This document shows positions 16,152 to 24,484 of a stretch of 29,111 nucleotides of DNA, in pieces. The notes beneath the pieces were generated by a model. That model was not told the DNA's origin. It saw nothing but the letters and a program-made list of their open reading frames with translations, and ran no database searches. Position numbers and translations under genes: made by a program. Source of the DNA: an uncultured Treponema sp. (GTDB lineage Bacteria > Spirochaetota > Spirochaetia > Treponematales > Treponemataceae). Position 1 is the stretch's first letter. Each line of letters begins with the position of its first letter. The stretch lies in NCBI GenBank assembly GCA_938039145.1, contig CALHVG010000061.1, forward strand, positions 1 through 29,111, read 5' to 3'.

Positions 16152-17272
16152 CAAAAATCCTGTTTTGAGATTACGGGACTATTCACGCTCTGATAGACGC
16201 TTTTTCCCTCAAGCAAAAGTTTTCCGCCGTCGGAAGAGATTTTTGCAAGCACCGATACGGGCTTATCAAGAACCACATCGGGCGGAAAAGCGAATCTGAG
16301 CCTTACGATTCCTTCAAGTTTTTCCATCGTCTCGTAGCCTACAAGAAAATCGCACTCAAAGCTTGTTTCCGTGCGGACAACATTTGAAATGCGTCCCGAC
16401 CACGACACCCAGCAATCAAGATAAAGAGGACTTTCCGTCTCCACATCCTCGAACGAAGGCGAATCCTTTATCGTGTCGAACGACGGGGACTCAAGATAGC
16501 CCATCAAAGCTCTCGCCTTCCGTTTTATTACCAAAGACGCGTTCGAGTTCAGAATTCTATTTATCTCAATCTGAGAAAGATTGTCAGAATATCCTTGAAA
16601 ATATTTCAATGCTTTTTCGTATGAAGAATTTATTTCCTTTGCCGAAAGGATATAGCGGTACGCACCGGAAGAAAGGTCGGACTCCTGAGCGGAAGATCTT
16701 TCGTCAATCGAAAGGTTAAACGCCGAAAGGTCAGTTCGCCGCTCAGCCTGAAAAAGCGGTCTTCCTTTAAAATTCACCGCCTTGAACACAATAAAAAATC
16801 CCAACGCGCAGGCAAGAACCGGAAATACAAAATCCCATATCCTATTAGGATTAAAACCTAGCGGAGGGTAGAACTTTTTTAGTTTTCCCGAATCGTTCCA
16901 CTTGCAGATTGTGTCAAAATCCCCGTGAGTCCTTATGAATTCCATCGCCTTGAAAGCTGTCTTGTTGGACGGATCTTTATCCAGAATGTCCATGTAATAA
17001 TTTATCGCCCTGTCGGTGTCTCCTCGCCTAAGAAAAATTGCCGCCTGCCCCAAAAGAAGGTTTATGTCCGTAAGGCTTATTCCCCTTGCCTTCTGGAAGT
17101 TCACCGTAGCAGAGCCGGTGTCCCCCGTGTAAAGGTACGCCGTCCCAAGAAGGACAAAATATCTAAGATTTCCCTCGTAATAGGCGGCTCTCACTTCCAG
17201 TATGTCTATGGCTTTATCGAACTGCCGCCGCCTCATCAAATATTCGGCTATTCCTATCGCATCCTTTGCCAT
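16151..17272 (-). CDS. Membrane-anchored TPR protein, unknown function
   Basis: A 373-residue protein: TPR-like repeats at about 1-120, one transmembrane helix at about 148-168, then a roughly 200-residue C-terminal domain that I do not recognise. No signal peptide is present, so the TPR part is probably cytoplasmic and the C-terminal part periplasmic. It begins 3 nt after the preceding gene's stop and ends at a terminator, as last gene of the rpe operon. This could be the membrane part of an envelope complex with the two exported proteins encoded just upstream. Confidence 0.82.
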   Translation of the reverse strand: MAKDAIGIAEYLMRRRQFDKAIDILEVRAAYYEGNLRYFVLLGTAYLYTGDTGSATVNFQKARGISLTDINLLLGQAAIFLRRGDTDRAINYYMDILDKDPSNKTAFKAMEFIRTHGDFDTICKWNDSGKLKKFYPPLGFNPNRIWDFVFPVLACALGFFIVFKAVNFKGRPLFQAERRTDLSAFNLSIDERSSAQESDLSSGAYRYILSAKEINSSYEKALKYFQGYSDNLSQIEINRILNSNASLVIKRKARALMGYLESPSFDTIKDSPSFEDVETESPLYLDCWVSWSGRISNVVRTETSFECDFLVGYETMEKLEGIVRLRFAFPPDVVLDKPVSVLAKISSDGGKLLLEGKSVYQSVNSPVISKQDF

Positions 17273-17275
17273 CTG

Positions 17276-18637
17276 TCAGTCTCTCAAATCGTCCATAGCG
17301 GCATCGAGTTCGGAATTAAGCCGCATTATCTCTGCCCTGTCCACATCGCTTCCCGACTCAAGCGCATATATTTTCTGAATCAGCTCATGCACATAGCCAT
17401 AGTCGATTTTTTCATTAGAAGCCTTTCCGCCTTCAGTGTAGGGCATATTCGCATTAAGCTCAGCCAACTTCTTTTCAAAATCTTCCGAACGTGAAGCGTC
17501 CAGCATTTTTGCTATATAATTTTTAAGCGATTCAAGCCTTCCGTTCCTGTGTTCGGGCTTTTCCCAAAGCCATAGGACTATAGTCATTGCGTTCTCATAA
17601 TCGCCCTGATCTGCGTATGTCAAAGCCTTCTGATACGCATCCTCGAATTCCTTCACGGAATATTTTTGGATGTCGCCGTTTTCTTTAAGTATCTTTTCGA
17701 TGGAGGCTATAAAATCCTCTCCATTAATCTTTTTCCCGTCCGTAGTCAACGCAATGTAATAGATGAACGAAGCCTCTCCGTCGGGAATAAGCCTTACTTT
17801 CTCCCAGTTTATGCAGATTGCAGAATTGTTGTACGAAAGGACGGAATCAAAACTCCTGGAACGAATGGCGTTCGGAATCCACGAAGGAAGCGAAATAAAA
17901 TCCTTGTTCGCAAGGGAAACGACCTCAGGAACGGAGATGTCGCCGCCCGAAAAAAACACCTGCATACTCACTTTTTGATTCCCGGAGCTCATCCATCTTA
18001 CTTTGTCGAACTTCCTTATCTGCATTTCAGAATTTATAGCCGAGTCTTCCGCCGTAGAAAAGTGCGGTCCACGCTGCTCACCAAGCGTTGTGTCAAGCAC
18101 GTTCTTCAGAGCAAAGTCCGCCGCCTTTTTTCCGGTGTTTTTTACGACAGCCGTGATTTTTATCATATCCTCGTTGTCCGAAAAACCGGATTTCATCGTC
18201 TCGAATTTCACAAGAAGACGCACTTCTTCGGGAACAACGTAGACTACCTGCGCCCCTAAATCGGTCTTTCTTGTACCTGCAAGGACACCGCTATTCTCGT
18301 ACATCCTGTATTCTTTTTTTCCGACAAGAACGGAAAAGTACGAAGAAACAAAATCATCGAGCGTCGAAAGAACAGGAATTTCTGTCTCATCGGAATCCAC
18401 TGCATATATCTGAAAACTTCCCAACGAGCCTCTAAGCACGAGTTTTACGTTTCCCACCCTGTTTTCAACCGCCTTCGCCTGAAAAGACCCCTCGTCGCTT
18501 ACAACCGCGACAACCTTAACCTTGTTCGGCTTGGAAGGCTTTTTAGTCTTGGCATTTTTTTTGTCTGCGGAAAAAGACGAACTTGCAAAAAGAAGCGCAA
18601 AGATAAAAAAGAAAAACGTTTTTCCGTTAAGCCTCAT
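17276..18637 (-). CDS. Exported protein of unknown function
   Basis: A 453-residue protein with a clear signal peptide (hydrophobic 8-19, likely cleavage after the SSSFSA region, about residue 24) and a Lys-rich start of the mature part. The middle looks beta-rich. Residues about 340-400 are helical with TPR-like spacing (ALTYADQGDYENAMTIV). The C terminus is helical. I recognise no named family. Its ATG overlaps the stop of the TPR/coiled-coil gene by 4 nt (ATGA), and the membrane TPR gene follows after 3 nt, so the three are translationally coupled. Confidence 0.82.
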   Translation of the reverse strand: MRLNGKTFFFFIFALLFASSSFSADKKNAKTKKPSKPNKVKVVAVVSDEGSFQAKAVENRVGNVKLVLRGSLGSFQIYAVDSDETEIPVLSTLDDFVSSYFSVLVGKKEYRMYENSGVLAGTRKTDLGAQVVYVVPEEVRLLVKFETMKSGFSDNEDMIKITAVVKNTGKKAADFALKNVLDTTLGEQRGPHFSTAEDSAINSEMQIRKFDKVRWMSSGNQKVSMQVFFSGGDISVPEVVSLANKDFISLPSWIPNAIRSRSFDSVLSYNNSAICINWEKVRLIPDGEASFIYYIALTTDGKKINGEDFIASIEKILKENGDIQKYSVKEFEDAYQKALTYADQGDYENAMTIVLWLWEKPEHRNGRLESLKNYIAKMLDASRSEDFEKKLAELNANMPYTEGGKASNEKIDYGYVHELIQKIYALESGSDVDRAEIMRLNSELDAAMDDLRD

Positions 18638-19539
18638 TTTCGCTCCCCCTCAGCCTCTTTTTTTTGCAGAAACTGCTCTGCCGTCCTTGCCTTCATTTTC
18701 AGCGCGTTCAGAATCTCGTCGTTCCTGCTCTGAAAATCCGAAATTTTCCGCCCTGCCGCAGAAAGTTCGTCCTTCAAACTTGAGTTTTCGCCGTCCAACT
18801 CGGATATTTTTTTCTCAAGTTCTGCGTTCCTCATCTGAAGATCCATTATGCGTCTTCTTATGTCCGCAGCTCCGTCCGAACCAGAAATCTTTAAAAGCCT
18901 TTCGTACTCTTCCTTTGCCGCAAGATATTCCTCTCCGGTTTCCTTCAGAAGATAAAGAAGTTTTTCCTCCCTTTCGCTTTGGGCTATCATGCCAAGCCTG
19001 TATTGCGCCGTTCCCGCCTTGGGATCGTCGGGAAACTCGTTCACTATCCTTGAGTAAAGGGGTGCGGCTTCTTTGTAGTTGTACGTGGCGTAAAAAGATT
19101 CCGCAATCCAAAAAAGGGCTGCGGCATACATCTCGTGATCCGGGTGCAGATGGCAAAAATCGCCGAGCAGAAGCACGGCTCGTTCGTATTCTCCGAGATA
19201 GAACAAAGCCCTTCCTTTGTGGTACATAACATGGGACTCGTAAATGCTGTCGGGAAAACTTTTAAGGTAAGTCTCCGCATCCTGAAACGCAGACCTGTAC
19301 TCGCCCGCATACATTTCCGCCGTTATGAGCATATACCACGTCTCCTGGTTGTAGTTTTCAGGATAGGCGACCGCACGGCGCAGCATGAAAACAGCGCTCA
19401 TCCATTCCCCGGAACGGAAAGCTTCCGCGCCTTGAGAAAACGCTGCCGACGCCACGTCATTCTCGCTTCCATGCACACGGAACGGAAAAAACGCAAGCAC
19501 AAGAAGAAACGCAAGAGAAACCGAAAAACCTTTCTTCAT
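18634..19539 (-). CDS. Periplasmic TPR / coiled-coil protein
   Basis: About 301 residues: signal peptide (about 1-25), then TPR-like helical pairs to about residue 190 (for example YHKGRALFYLGEYERAV and YRLGMIA), then a long charged coiled coil (about 205-300) rich in Glu, Lys and Leu heptads. The order is reversed relative to CpoB/YbgF, which has the coiled coil first. The start at ATG 19539 is preferred to GTG 19545, since GGAG at the end of rpe is 9 nt from the ATG but only 3 nt from the GTG. It lies directly after rpe and overlaps the next gene. Confidence 0.83.
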   Translation of the reverse strand: MKKGFSVSLAFLLVLAFFPFRVHGSENDVASAAFSQGAEAFRSGEWMSAVFMLRRAVAYPENYNQETWYMLITAEMYAGEYRSAFQDAETYLKSFPDSIYESHVMYHKGRALFYLGEYERAVLLLGDFCHLHPDHEMYAAALFWIAESFYATYNYKEAAPLYSRIVNEFPDDPKAGTAQYRLGMIAQSEREEKLLYLLKETGEEYLAAKEEYERLLKISGSDGAADIRRRIMDLQMRNAELEKKISELDGENSSLKDELSAAGRKISDFQSRNDEILNALKMKARTAEQFLQKKEAEGERK

Positions 19540-19545
19540 AATCAC

Positions 19546-20175
19546 CTACTCCAACTTCAGTTCGCCGCTAAAAAAAGACGAGCCGGAGACAATTATGTCC
19601 GCCCCTGCGGAAACCACATCCTTTATATTGAAAGAATTCACTCCGCCGTCCACGGAAATCTTAAAATCAAGATTGTTTTTTTCCCTGAATTCTTTCAAAG
19701 CAGAGATTTTTCTTACGCACGAAGGAATAAGGCTCTGTCCGCCGAATCCGGGATTTACCGTCATCACAAGAACAATGTCCACATATTCAAGCATCTCGTA
19801 AATCGCAGAAACGGGAGTAGACGGAACTATAGATATTCCGGCTTTTTTCCCAAGAGAACGGATATGAGCGGAAAGCCTGTTAGAATGAACGGACGCTTCG
19901 TGATGGAACGTTATCCAGTCCGCACCACTTTCCGAAAAAGAATCCACCTGGGCTTCGGGATGCTCCACCATAAGATGCACGTCAAACGGAAGGCTGGTCA
20001 AAGACCTTATCGAACGCAAAACCGGCTGCCCGTATGAAATTTCAGGAACAAAACGGCCGTCCATCACGTCTATATGAACCGCAGAACCGCCATTACCCTC
20101 TACAATGCGGACGGCATTCCGCAGATCCGAAAAATCAGAACTAAGCAAAGACGGGGAAAGCAATATCTTATTCAT
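19546..20175 (-). CDS. rpe: Ribulose-phosphate 3-epimerase
   Basis: A 209-residue TIM barrel interconverting ribulose 5-phosphate and xylulose 5-phosphate in the pentose phosphate pathway. Family markers: SPSLLSSDF, HIDVMDGRFVP with metal-binding His and Asp, DVHLMVEHPE, VNPGFGGQ and SVDGGV. ATG at 20175 gives the normal N terminus; an upstream TTG at 20211 would lie in the predicted -35 box. There is no Shine-Dalgarno; TATTAT lies 7 nt upstream, so the mRNA may be leaderless. It heads an operon with three envelope-type genes that have no obvious metabolic link. Confidence 0.94.
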   Translation of the reverse strand: MNKILLSPSLLSSDFSDLRNAVRIVEGNGGSAVHIDVMDGRFVPEISYGQPVLRSIRSLTSLPFDVHLMVEHPEAQVDSFSESGADWITFHHEASVHSNRLSAHIRSLGKKAGISIVPSTPVSAIYEMLEYVDIVLVMTVNPGFGGQSLIPSCVRKISALKEFREKNNLDFKISVDGGVNSFNIKDVVSAGADIIVSGSSFFSGELKLE

Positions 20176-20182
20176 TCTGTCA

Positions 20183-20211
20183 ATAATAACAGAAACGGGA
20201 ATTATTCGCAA
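20183..20211 (-). promoter_or_regulatory. Predicted promoter of the rpe operon
   Basis: Minus strand: TTGCGA (20206-20211), 17-nt spacer, TATTAT (20183-20188), then 7 nt to the rpe ATG. The start point would be at the ATG itself. Confidence 0.55.
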
Positions 20212-20490
20212 TGTTCAATATAAGAAGCGCAAAAATCTGCTTGCTCATAAAAAATGCGATTTATTTTTATTTCACGGACAAAAATGAGAACGAATTAAAA
20301 AATCTTACGGGAGATTTTATGTTTTCTTAAAAATTTCAAAATCGGACTTGAGATTTTACATAAAAAAATTATCTAAAAATCCTTTATAAAAGCGGCTTAA
20401 AAATGCCTAAATATTTTATTTCTATAAAAAATATATTTTTTTTCGTAAACCTATTACATTTTTTTATATTGACAATGGCTTCAAAAAGTG

Positions 20491-20519
20491 TTGACAGATT
20501 GATATAAAGCGAGTATAAA
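20491..20519 (+). promoter_or_regulatory. Promoter P1 of the TPR-greA genes
   Basis: TTGACA (20491-20496), exact 17-nt spacer, TATAAA (20514-20519): almost a perfect sigma70 consensus. A transcript from here would have a leader of about 70 nt. Confidence 0.75.
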
Positions 20520-20554
20520 CTTTGCTCCGTATTTTACCAAATTTTGAAAATCCA

Positions 20555-20582
20555 TTGACTAAAATGTCCGTTTTGGTATATA
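20555..20582 (+). promoter_or_regulatory. Promoter P2 of the TPR-greA genes, framed by an inverted repeat
   Basis: TTGACT (20555-20560), 16-nt spacer, TATATA (20577-20582); TATATT at 18 nt is an alternative -10. The start point would fall only a few nt before the ATG at 20596. TACCAAA (20535-20541) and TTTGGTA (20572-20578) form an inverted repeat that brackets this promoter and could be an operator or an RNA stem in P1 transcripts. Confidence 0.55.
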
Positions 20583-20595
20583 TTGAGACCACTGT

Positions 20596-21525
20596 ATGGA
20601 AAAACTGGCAGAAACCGGACTAAAAGAAGCTCTTTCCTATCTTGAGTCAGGAAACCCCATTCAGGCTAAAAAAGTTCTGGACAACAGTTTTGTTTACGGA
20701 CTTGACAGCAGGGAGATTTTCTTTACCGGAAAGTGCTGCATTTTTTGGCAGGACATAATCCTAAGCCTTCCTGATGATTCAGGCCCGTTCGAGCGAGGTG
20801 AGACCATCCTTGCGGAATGGAAAAATTTTCTTACGGCATTCAGTGGACAGGAGGACCGCTATGAGCCTGCAATGTATGCAGTATGCAGGGGCGTGTTCTC
20901 TTTGGCTCTGCGAAATTTTTCAAGGCTTTTGGACGAATCGGATCCCACGCAAAGAGCGGAAGTCCTCAGGAAAGTCGGTCTATGCTACAAAAAACTGGGA
21001 GAATTCGACAACGCAAAAACGGCTCTGTCAGAGGCGAACCAGTTGAGGACGGGACAGGCGGATGTCATAGCGGATCTTGCGGACTGCTATGCGCTTTGCG
21101 GAGACGACAAGGCATCGAAGGTTCTATTCAGGGAGGCGTTCTACATAGATTTCAAGAAGATAGACATAGATTTTCTTGATTCCCAACTTATAAAAAGGCT
21201 TGTGGAAAAAACGGCGGGAAAAGGGCTGTCGGGCGATATGCTTAAAGTTTGGATTCCTGTGTACGGAGTCATTTGGGGGGTGTTCAACGTAAAGCGTTCC
21301 ATGAAATCCAGAGAGGTTAGCCGGCTGAAGCAGGAAATCTTTTCGTTGGAAAACGAACACAAAGATCCATCGAGGGTAACACCTTTTCATACGCCGCGTC
21401 TTTTGAATCTATATTTTTGGCTTGTTGACTACTGTCAGGCTGTTTCGGATGAGAAGCTTATCAATGAGATATTACTTAAAATTAAAGTGTTAGATACATC
21501 TATCTATAATCTTTACGTGAAATAG
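20596..21525 (+). CDS. TPR-repeat protein, unknown function
   Basis: A 309-residue protein without signal peptide. It has TPR-like helical pairs, best seen at about 128-195 (RKVGLCYKKLGEFDNAKTAL and VIADLADCYALCGDDKA). A moderately hydrophobic stretch around 213-225 (LKVWIPVYGVIWGVF) could be a membrane-associated or buried helix, followed by a charged coiled segment. Two tandem promoters precede it, and no Shine-Dalgarno is evident. The giant GreA gene follows after 73 nt, so co-expression is likely and a role near transcription is possible but not shown. Confidence 0.8.
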   Translation: MEKLAETGLKEALSYLESGNPIQAKKVLDNSFVYGLDSREIFFTGKCCIFWQDIILSLPDDSGPFERGETILAEWKNFLTAFSGQEDRYEPAMYAVCRGVFSLALRNFSRLLDESDPTQRAEVLRKVGLCYKKLGEFDNAKTALSEANQLRTGQADVIADLADCYALCGDDKASKVLFREAFYIDFKKIDIDFLDSQLIKRLVEKTAGKGLSGDMLKVWIPVYGVIWGVFNVKRSMKSREVSRLKQEIFSLENEHKDPSRVTPFHTPRLLNLYFWLVDYCQAVSDEKLINEILLKIKVLDTSIYNLYVK

Positions 21526-21529
21526 TAGA

Positions 21530-21541
21530 TTTTACGTAAAA
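21530..21541. repeat. Perfect 12-bp palindrome before greA
   Basis: TTTTACGTAAAA, 5 nt after the TPR gene stop; a half copy TTTACGT lies just upstream at 21512-21518. It has the shape of a dimeric regulator site but is AT-rich and single in the window. Confidence 0.4.
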
Positions 21542-21598
21542 CTGATTTTGGCAGAGTATTTCAAGAGTTAGTAAGAATTTTAGACTAGGAGTTTTTTT

Positions 21599-24409
21599 AT
21601 GGCTGAAGAATTAATCAAATCCGTTCAGGACATGCTTAGGGAAGAGACTTGGACCCGGGCATCCATAAGCAATTATTCAAAGGACAAGTTGATCGAGCTT
21701 GCGGCCATCGTCGAAAAAGCACGGAACGAAAACTGCGTCAAAGAACTACAGGAAATCTGCGACGAACATCTTTCCCACCAGAAGGACAGTATAATCGCTC
21801 TATACATTTCGGGCATGCTTTCACTGCATCAGGATGCCCTTGACAACTCGAACATCGTTTCCCTTGTGGATATCTTTCAGAAAAACCACAAGGAATCCGT
21901 GGTCGAATATCTCTGTACAAGCATAATCGAGCAGGACGCGAACAACAGGTTCGCTCTAAGGACTCTGATAGACTATTACAGAGCACAGAACGACGACAGG
22001 GCTTGGGCTCTATGCGTTCAGCTTGTGAAACTGGACTTCGACGAGGCGGACATCGCAAAAGACCTTGCGGTACACTTCGAAGCGATCGGGGACGACGAGA
22101 AAAAAAAGGAATACTACAAAAAGGCAATCCTTAGGTACGTGAACAACGGGAATATGACCGCGACAAAGGAACTGTGGTCAAAGCTTGTGAAACTGATTCC
22201 CGAAGAAATCGACTTTTTCCAGCTTGTAAAGCGTAAGGTGGCAAAAACTCTTGGCGACGACAAAACAGCCATTCTCCTTCAGGAACTCTACAACTACTAC
22301 AAGGACAAAAAAGACTGGCGAATAGCCATCGACCTTCTGAAAGAACTTCTTACGCTCGACCAGAAGGACACATGGGCAAGAAAAGACATAACCGAATGTT
22401 ACCGTGGGCTTTACAAAAATCACAGCCATCTTGAAGAATACATACGCTCTTCGAATCTTGAGCAGTCCTACAGGAATGTCTTCGAGGCGATAGGAGATTT
22501 TGAAAAACACATAGCGTTCGATGTCGGACACTACGTCTTCCACAAGGCGTGGGGCGTCGGAATCATAAAGAAAGTCGATTCCGACCAGCTTTCCATATGG
22601 TTCGGAAAGACAGCGGACTCGAAAAAAGAGCCCGGAAAAAAGGTGAAGGTGCTGAACTCAATGTCGCTAAAGATGGCGATTTCCGCGCTGACCCCGCTTT
22701 CGGACAAGCACATTTGGGTCATAAAGGCGAAAAACTTTGTGGAACTCACCGACGACGAAGGAAAGGCGATAATCGACGAAGCCACAGGAAAACCCAAACG
22801 CATTCCGCTTAAAGAGAAAGTAAAGAACGACAAAGAATGGACGCTTGAGACGATAATAAAGAGTTTCAATAACAACTGCGACTTCAAGAAAATAAAGGCG
22901 GAACTCGTTCCTTCAGTTCTTAGCGCAAGCGAATGGACGGCATGGAACACCGCTGCAAAGCATATCCTTGAGACGAACGCAAAATTCGGCGTGAACCCGA
23001 ACGACATAAGCCTTTACACGGTGCGCGACCACGAAATCAGCAAGGAAGAAAAACTTGCCAACGAATTCAAGGCGCAAAAGCAGTTTTTCGCAAGAATAGA
23101 CACGCTCATGAGATTCGTGGATTCCGACGAGACCGACAAGTCAAGCGAGATGTTCGCCGATATGTTCAACTATTTTGCAGGATTCGTGAAGGCGCTTGAA
23201 AACTCGGAACAGCCTGTAAAAATCACGGAGCAGCTGGTCGCAAGTTACCTTGTGGTTCTTAGAATAACATCGACGAACAAGCAGCTTTCGTTCCCGGTAA
23301 AATGGACTTTCCAGCAGATTTACGAAAAAATCCAGGATCCTCGCGAAATGTATCTTATGCTCAAGGACACAAAGAACACCTCGCTTAGAAAGGATTTCCT
23401 TACAAGCGTGAAGATGCTTCCAAACTGGACAGACGAATACATAAAGCTTTTCCCGACAGTTCTTAGCGGAGAGATGCTTGAAACCCTCATAAACGCAGGG
23501 CAAGTCGAAAAAATCCAAAAACTTGTCACGACCTGTTATGAAAACTCCAAGGACTACAGGAACGCCGTCCTGTACTTCTTCAAGGAATGTCAACAGAAAG
23601 ACTGGTATAAGGCGGTTGCAGTAACCTACGAAAAACAGCTCATCACGCTTATCCAGCTTGTCGAACTTACGTTCCGGGAAATATCGAACCACGTTAACAC
23701 GACGGAAAACAAGAAAGTCAACAAGAACGCGACGCAGCTCCTGTTCGGAAAGGACGAGGCTCTTCTATCCTATATGCTTTCCAACAACGAAGAGACGATA
23801 AAAAGGATGTACACGCTCGTGGACGACCTTGCCGACCTTGACCCTTCTTACAAGCAACAGCTTAGAAACAAAATCCTTGAAAAATATCCGGAGTTTAAAT
23901 TCCATGTTTCCGAAGAAAAATCCAGCACTCCTAAGGGAATGTATGTAACGGCAAAAAAACTCAAGGAAAAGCAGGACGAACTGGAGCGGATTCAGAAAGT
24001 GGAAATTCCGGAGAACGCAAAGGCAATCGCGGACGCAAGGGACAAGGGCGACCTCAAGGAAAACCAGGACTACAAGGCGGCAAAGGAATACCAGCAGGAA
24101 CTGAACCAAAAAGCCACAAAGATACAATCGGAACTGAATAGGGCGATTGTCTTCGATCCTACTACGATAACCACCGCCATTGTGTCGTTTGCGACCGTCG
24201 TTACATTGCACAACAACTACAGCAAAAAAGACGAGGAATACACACTCCTTGGACCATGGGAATCTGATCCGGGAAACAAGATCATCTCGTACATGGCTCC
24301 GTTCGGAAATGCAATCATGGACCACAAGGTCGGCGACAGCATAAAGTTCCAGATAAACGAATACAATTACGACTACACGGTAAAAGAAATCAAGGCGGCT
24401 AAAATCTAG
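21599..24409 (+). CDS. greA: GreA transcription elongation factor with a very large N-terminal extension
   Basis: A 936-residue protein. Only the last roughly 160 residues are GreA: the coiled coil with the acidic-tip motif GDLKENQDYKAAKE, which stimulates transcript cleavage by stalled RNA polymerase, and the C-terminal FKBP-like domain. Ordinary GreA is about 158 residues; long forms are known in spirochaetes. The extension is mostly helical with TPR/HAT-like repeats (about 60-290). At about 306-366 is a segment (VFHKAWGVGII ... LSIWF ... ALTPL) that resembles the Tudor-like C-terminal module of PcrA/UvrD helicases, which binds RNA polymerase; this likeness is my reading. AGGAG lies 7 nt before the ATG. 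It favours AAG, GAC and TTC codons, as highly expressed genes do. Confidence 0.93.
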   Translation: MAEELIKSVQDMLREETWTRASISNYSKDKLIELAAIVEKARNENCVKELQEICDEHLSHQKDSIIALYISGMLSLHQDALDNSNIVSLVDIFQKNHKESVVEYLCTSIIEQDANNRFALRTLIDYYRAQNDDRAWALCVQLVKLDFDEADIAKDLAVHFEAIGDDEKKKEYYKKAILRYVNNGNMTATKELWSKLVKLIPEEIDFFQLVKRKVAKTLGDDKTAILLQELYNYYKDKKDWRIAIDLLKELLTLDQKDTWARKDITECYRGLYKNHSHLEEYIRSSNLEQSYRNVFEAIGDFEKHIAFDVGHYVFHKAWGVGIIKKVDSDQLSIWFGKTADSKKEPGKKVKVLNSMSLKMAISALTPLSDKHIWVIKAKNFVELTDDEGKAIIDEATGKPKRIPLKEKVKNDKEWTLETIIKSFNNNCDFKKIKAELVPSVLSASEWTAWNTAAKHILETNAKFGVNPNDISLYTVRDHEISKEEKLANEFKAQKQFFARIDTLMRFVDSDETDKSSEMFADMFNYFAGFVKALENSEQPVKITEQLVASYLVVLRITSTNKQLSFPVKWTFQQIYEKIQDPREMYLMLKDTKNTSLRKDFLTSVKMLPNWTDEYIKLFPTVLSGEMLETLINAGQVEKIQKLVTTCYENSKDYRNAVLYFFKECQQKDWYKAVAVTYEKQLITLIQLVELTFREISNHVNTTENKKVNKNATQLLFGKDEALLSYMLSNNEETIKRMYTLVDDLADLDPSYKQQLRNKILEKYPEFKFHVSEEKSSTPKGMYVTAKKLKEKQDELERIQKVEIPENAKAIADARDKGDLKENQDYKAAKEYQQELNQKATKIQSELNRAIVFDPTTITTAIVSFATVVTLHNNYSKKDEEYTLLGPWESDPGNKIISYMAPFGNAIMDHKVGDSIKFQINEYNYDYTVKEIKAAKI

Positions 24410-24435
24410 TTTCCTTGAAATTTCAAAAATACGGA

Positions 24436-24470
24436 AAGGCAGGTCTTGATTTTCAGGACCGCCTTTTTTA
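24436..24470 (+). terminator. Strong terminator between greA and the MBL-fold gene
   Basis: An outer stem AAGGC/GCCTT (24436-24440 with 24461-24465), one bulged A, an inner 8-bp stem (24442-24449 with 24453-24460, one U-G), a 3-nt loop, then a T-run to 24469. The next gene's ribosome site begins only 5 nt after the T-run. Confidence 0.88.
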
Positions 24471-24474
24471 TTTT

Positions 24475-24479
24475 GGAGG
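24475..24479 (+). promoter_or_regulatory. Shine-Dalgarno deciding the MBL-fold start
   Basis: GGAGG 5 nt before ATG 24485. It rules out a longer TTG start at 24446, which lies inside the terminator stem. Confidence 0.8.
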
Positions 24480-24484
24480 CGAAC

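Larger units (their letters stand above)
20212..20595. other. Divergent intergenic region, rpe / TPR-greA
   Basis: 384 nt, very AT-rich, without a supportable gene. It contains a 7-bp hairpin AAAATCT/AGATTTT (20299-20305 with 20312-20318), two copies of GAGATTTTA, an isolated TTGACA near 20469, and tandem plus-strand promoters in the last 110 nt. Confidence 0.7.

Noticed and set aside
19135..20037. A 300-codon open frame on the plus strand opposite rpe and the TPR/coiled-coil gene
   Set aside because: It lies fully antisense to well-supported genes, has a basic, low-complexity product without domains, and is explained by the codon bias of the real strand.
20299..20319. Hairpin AAAATCT/AGATTTT followed by T on the minus strand as a terminator
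   Set aside because: The stem is almost all A-T, and no minus-strand gene lies upstream that would need it.
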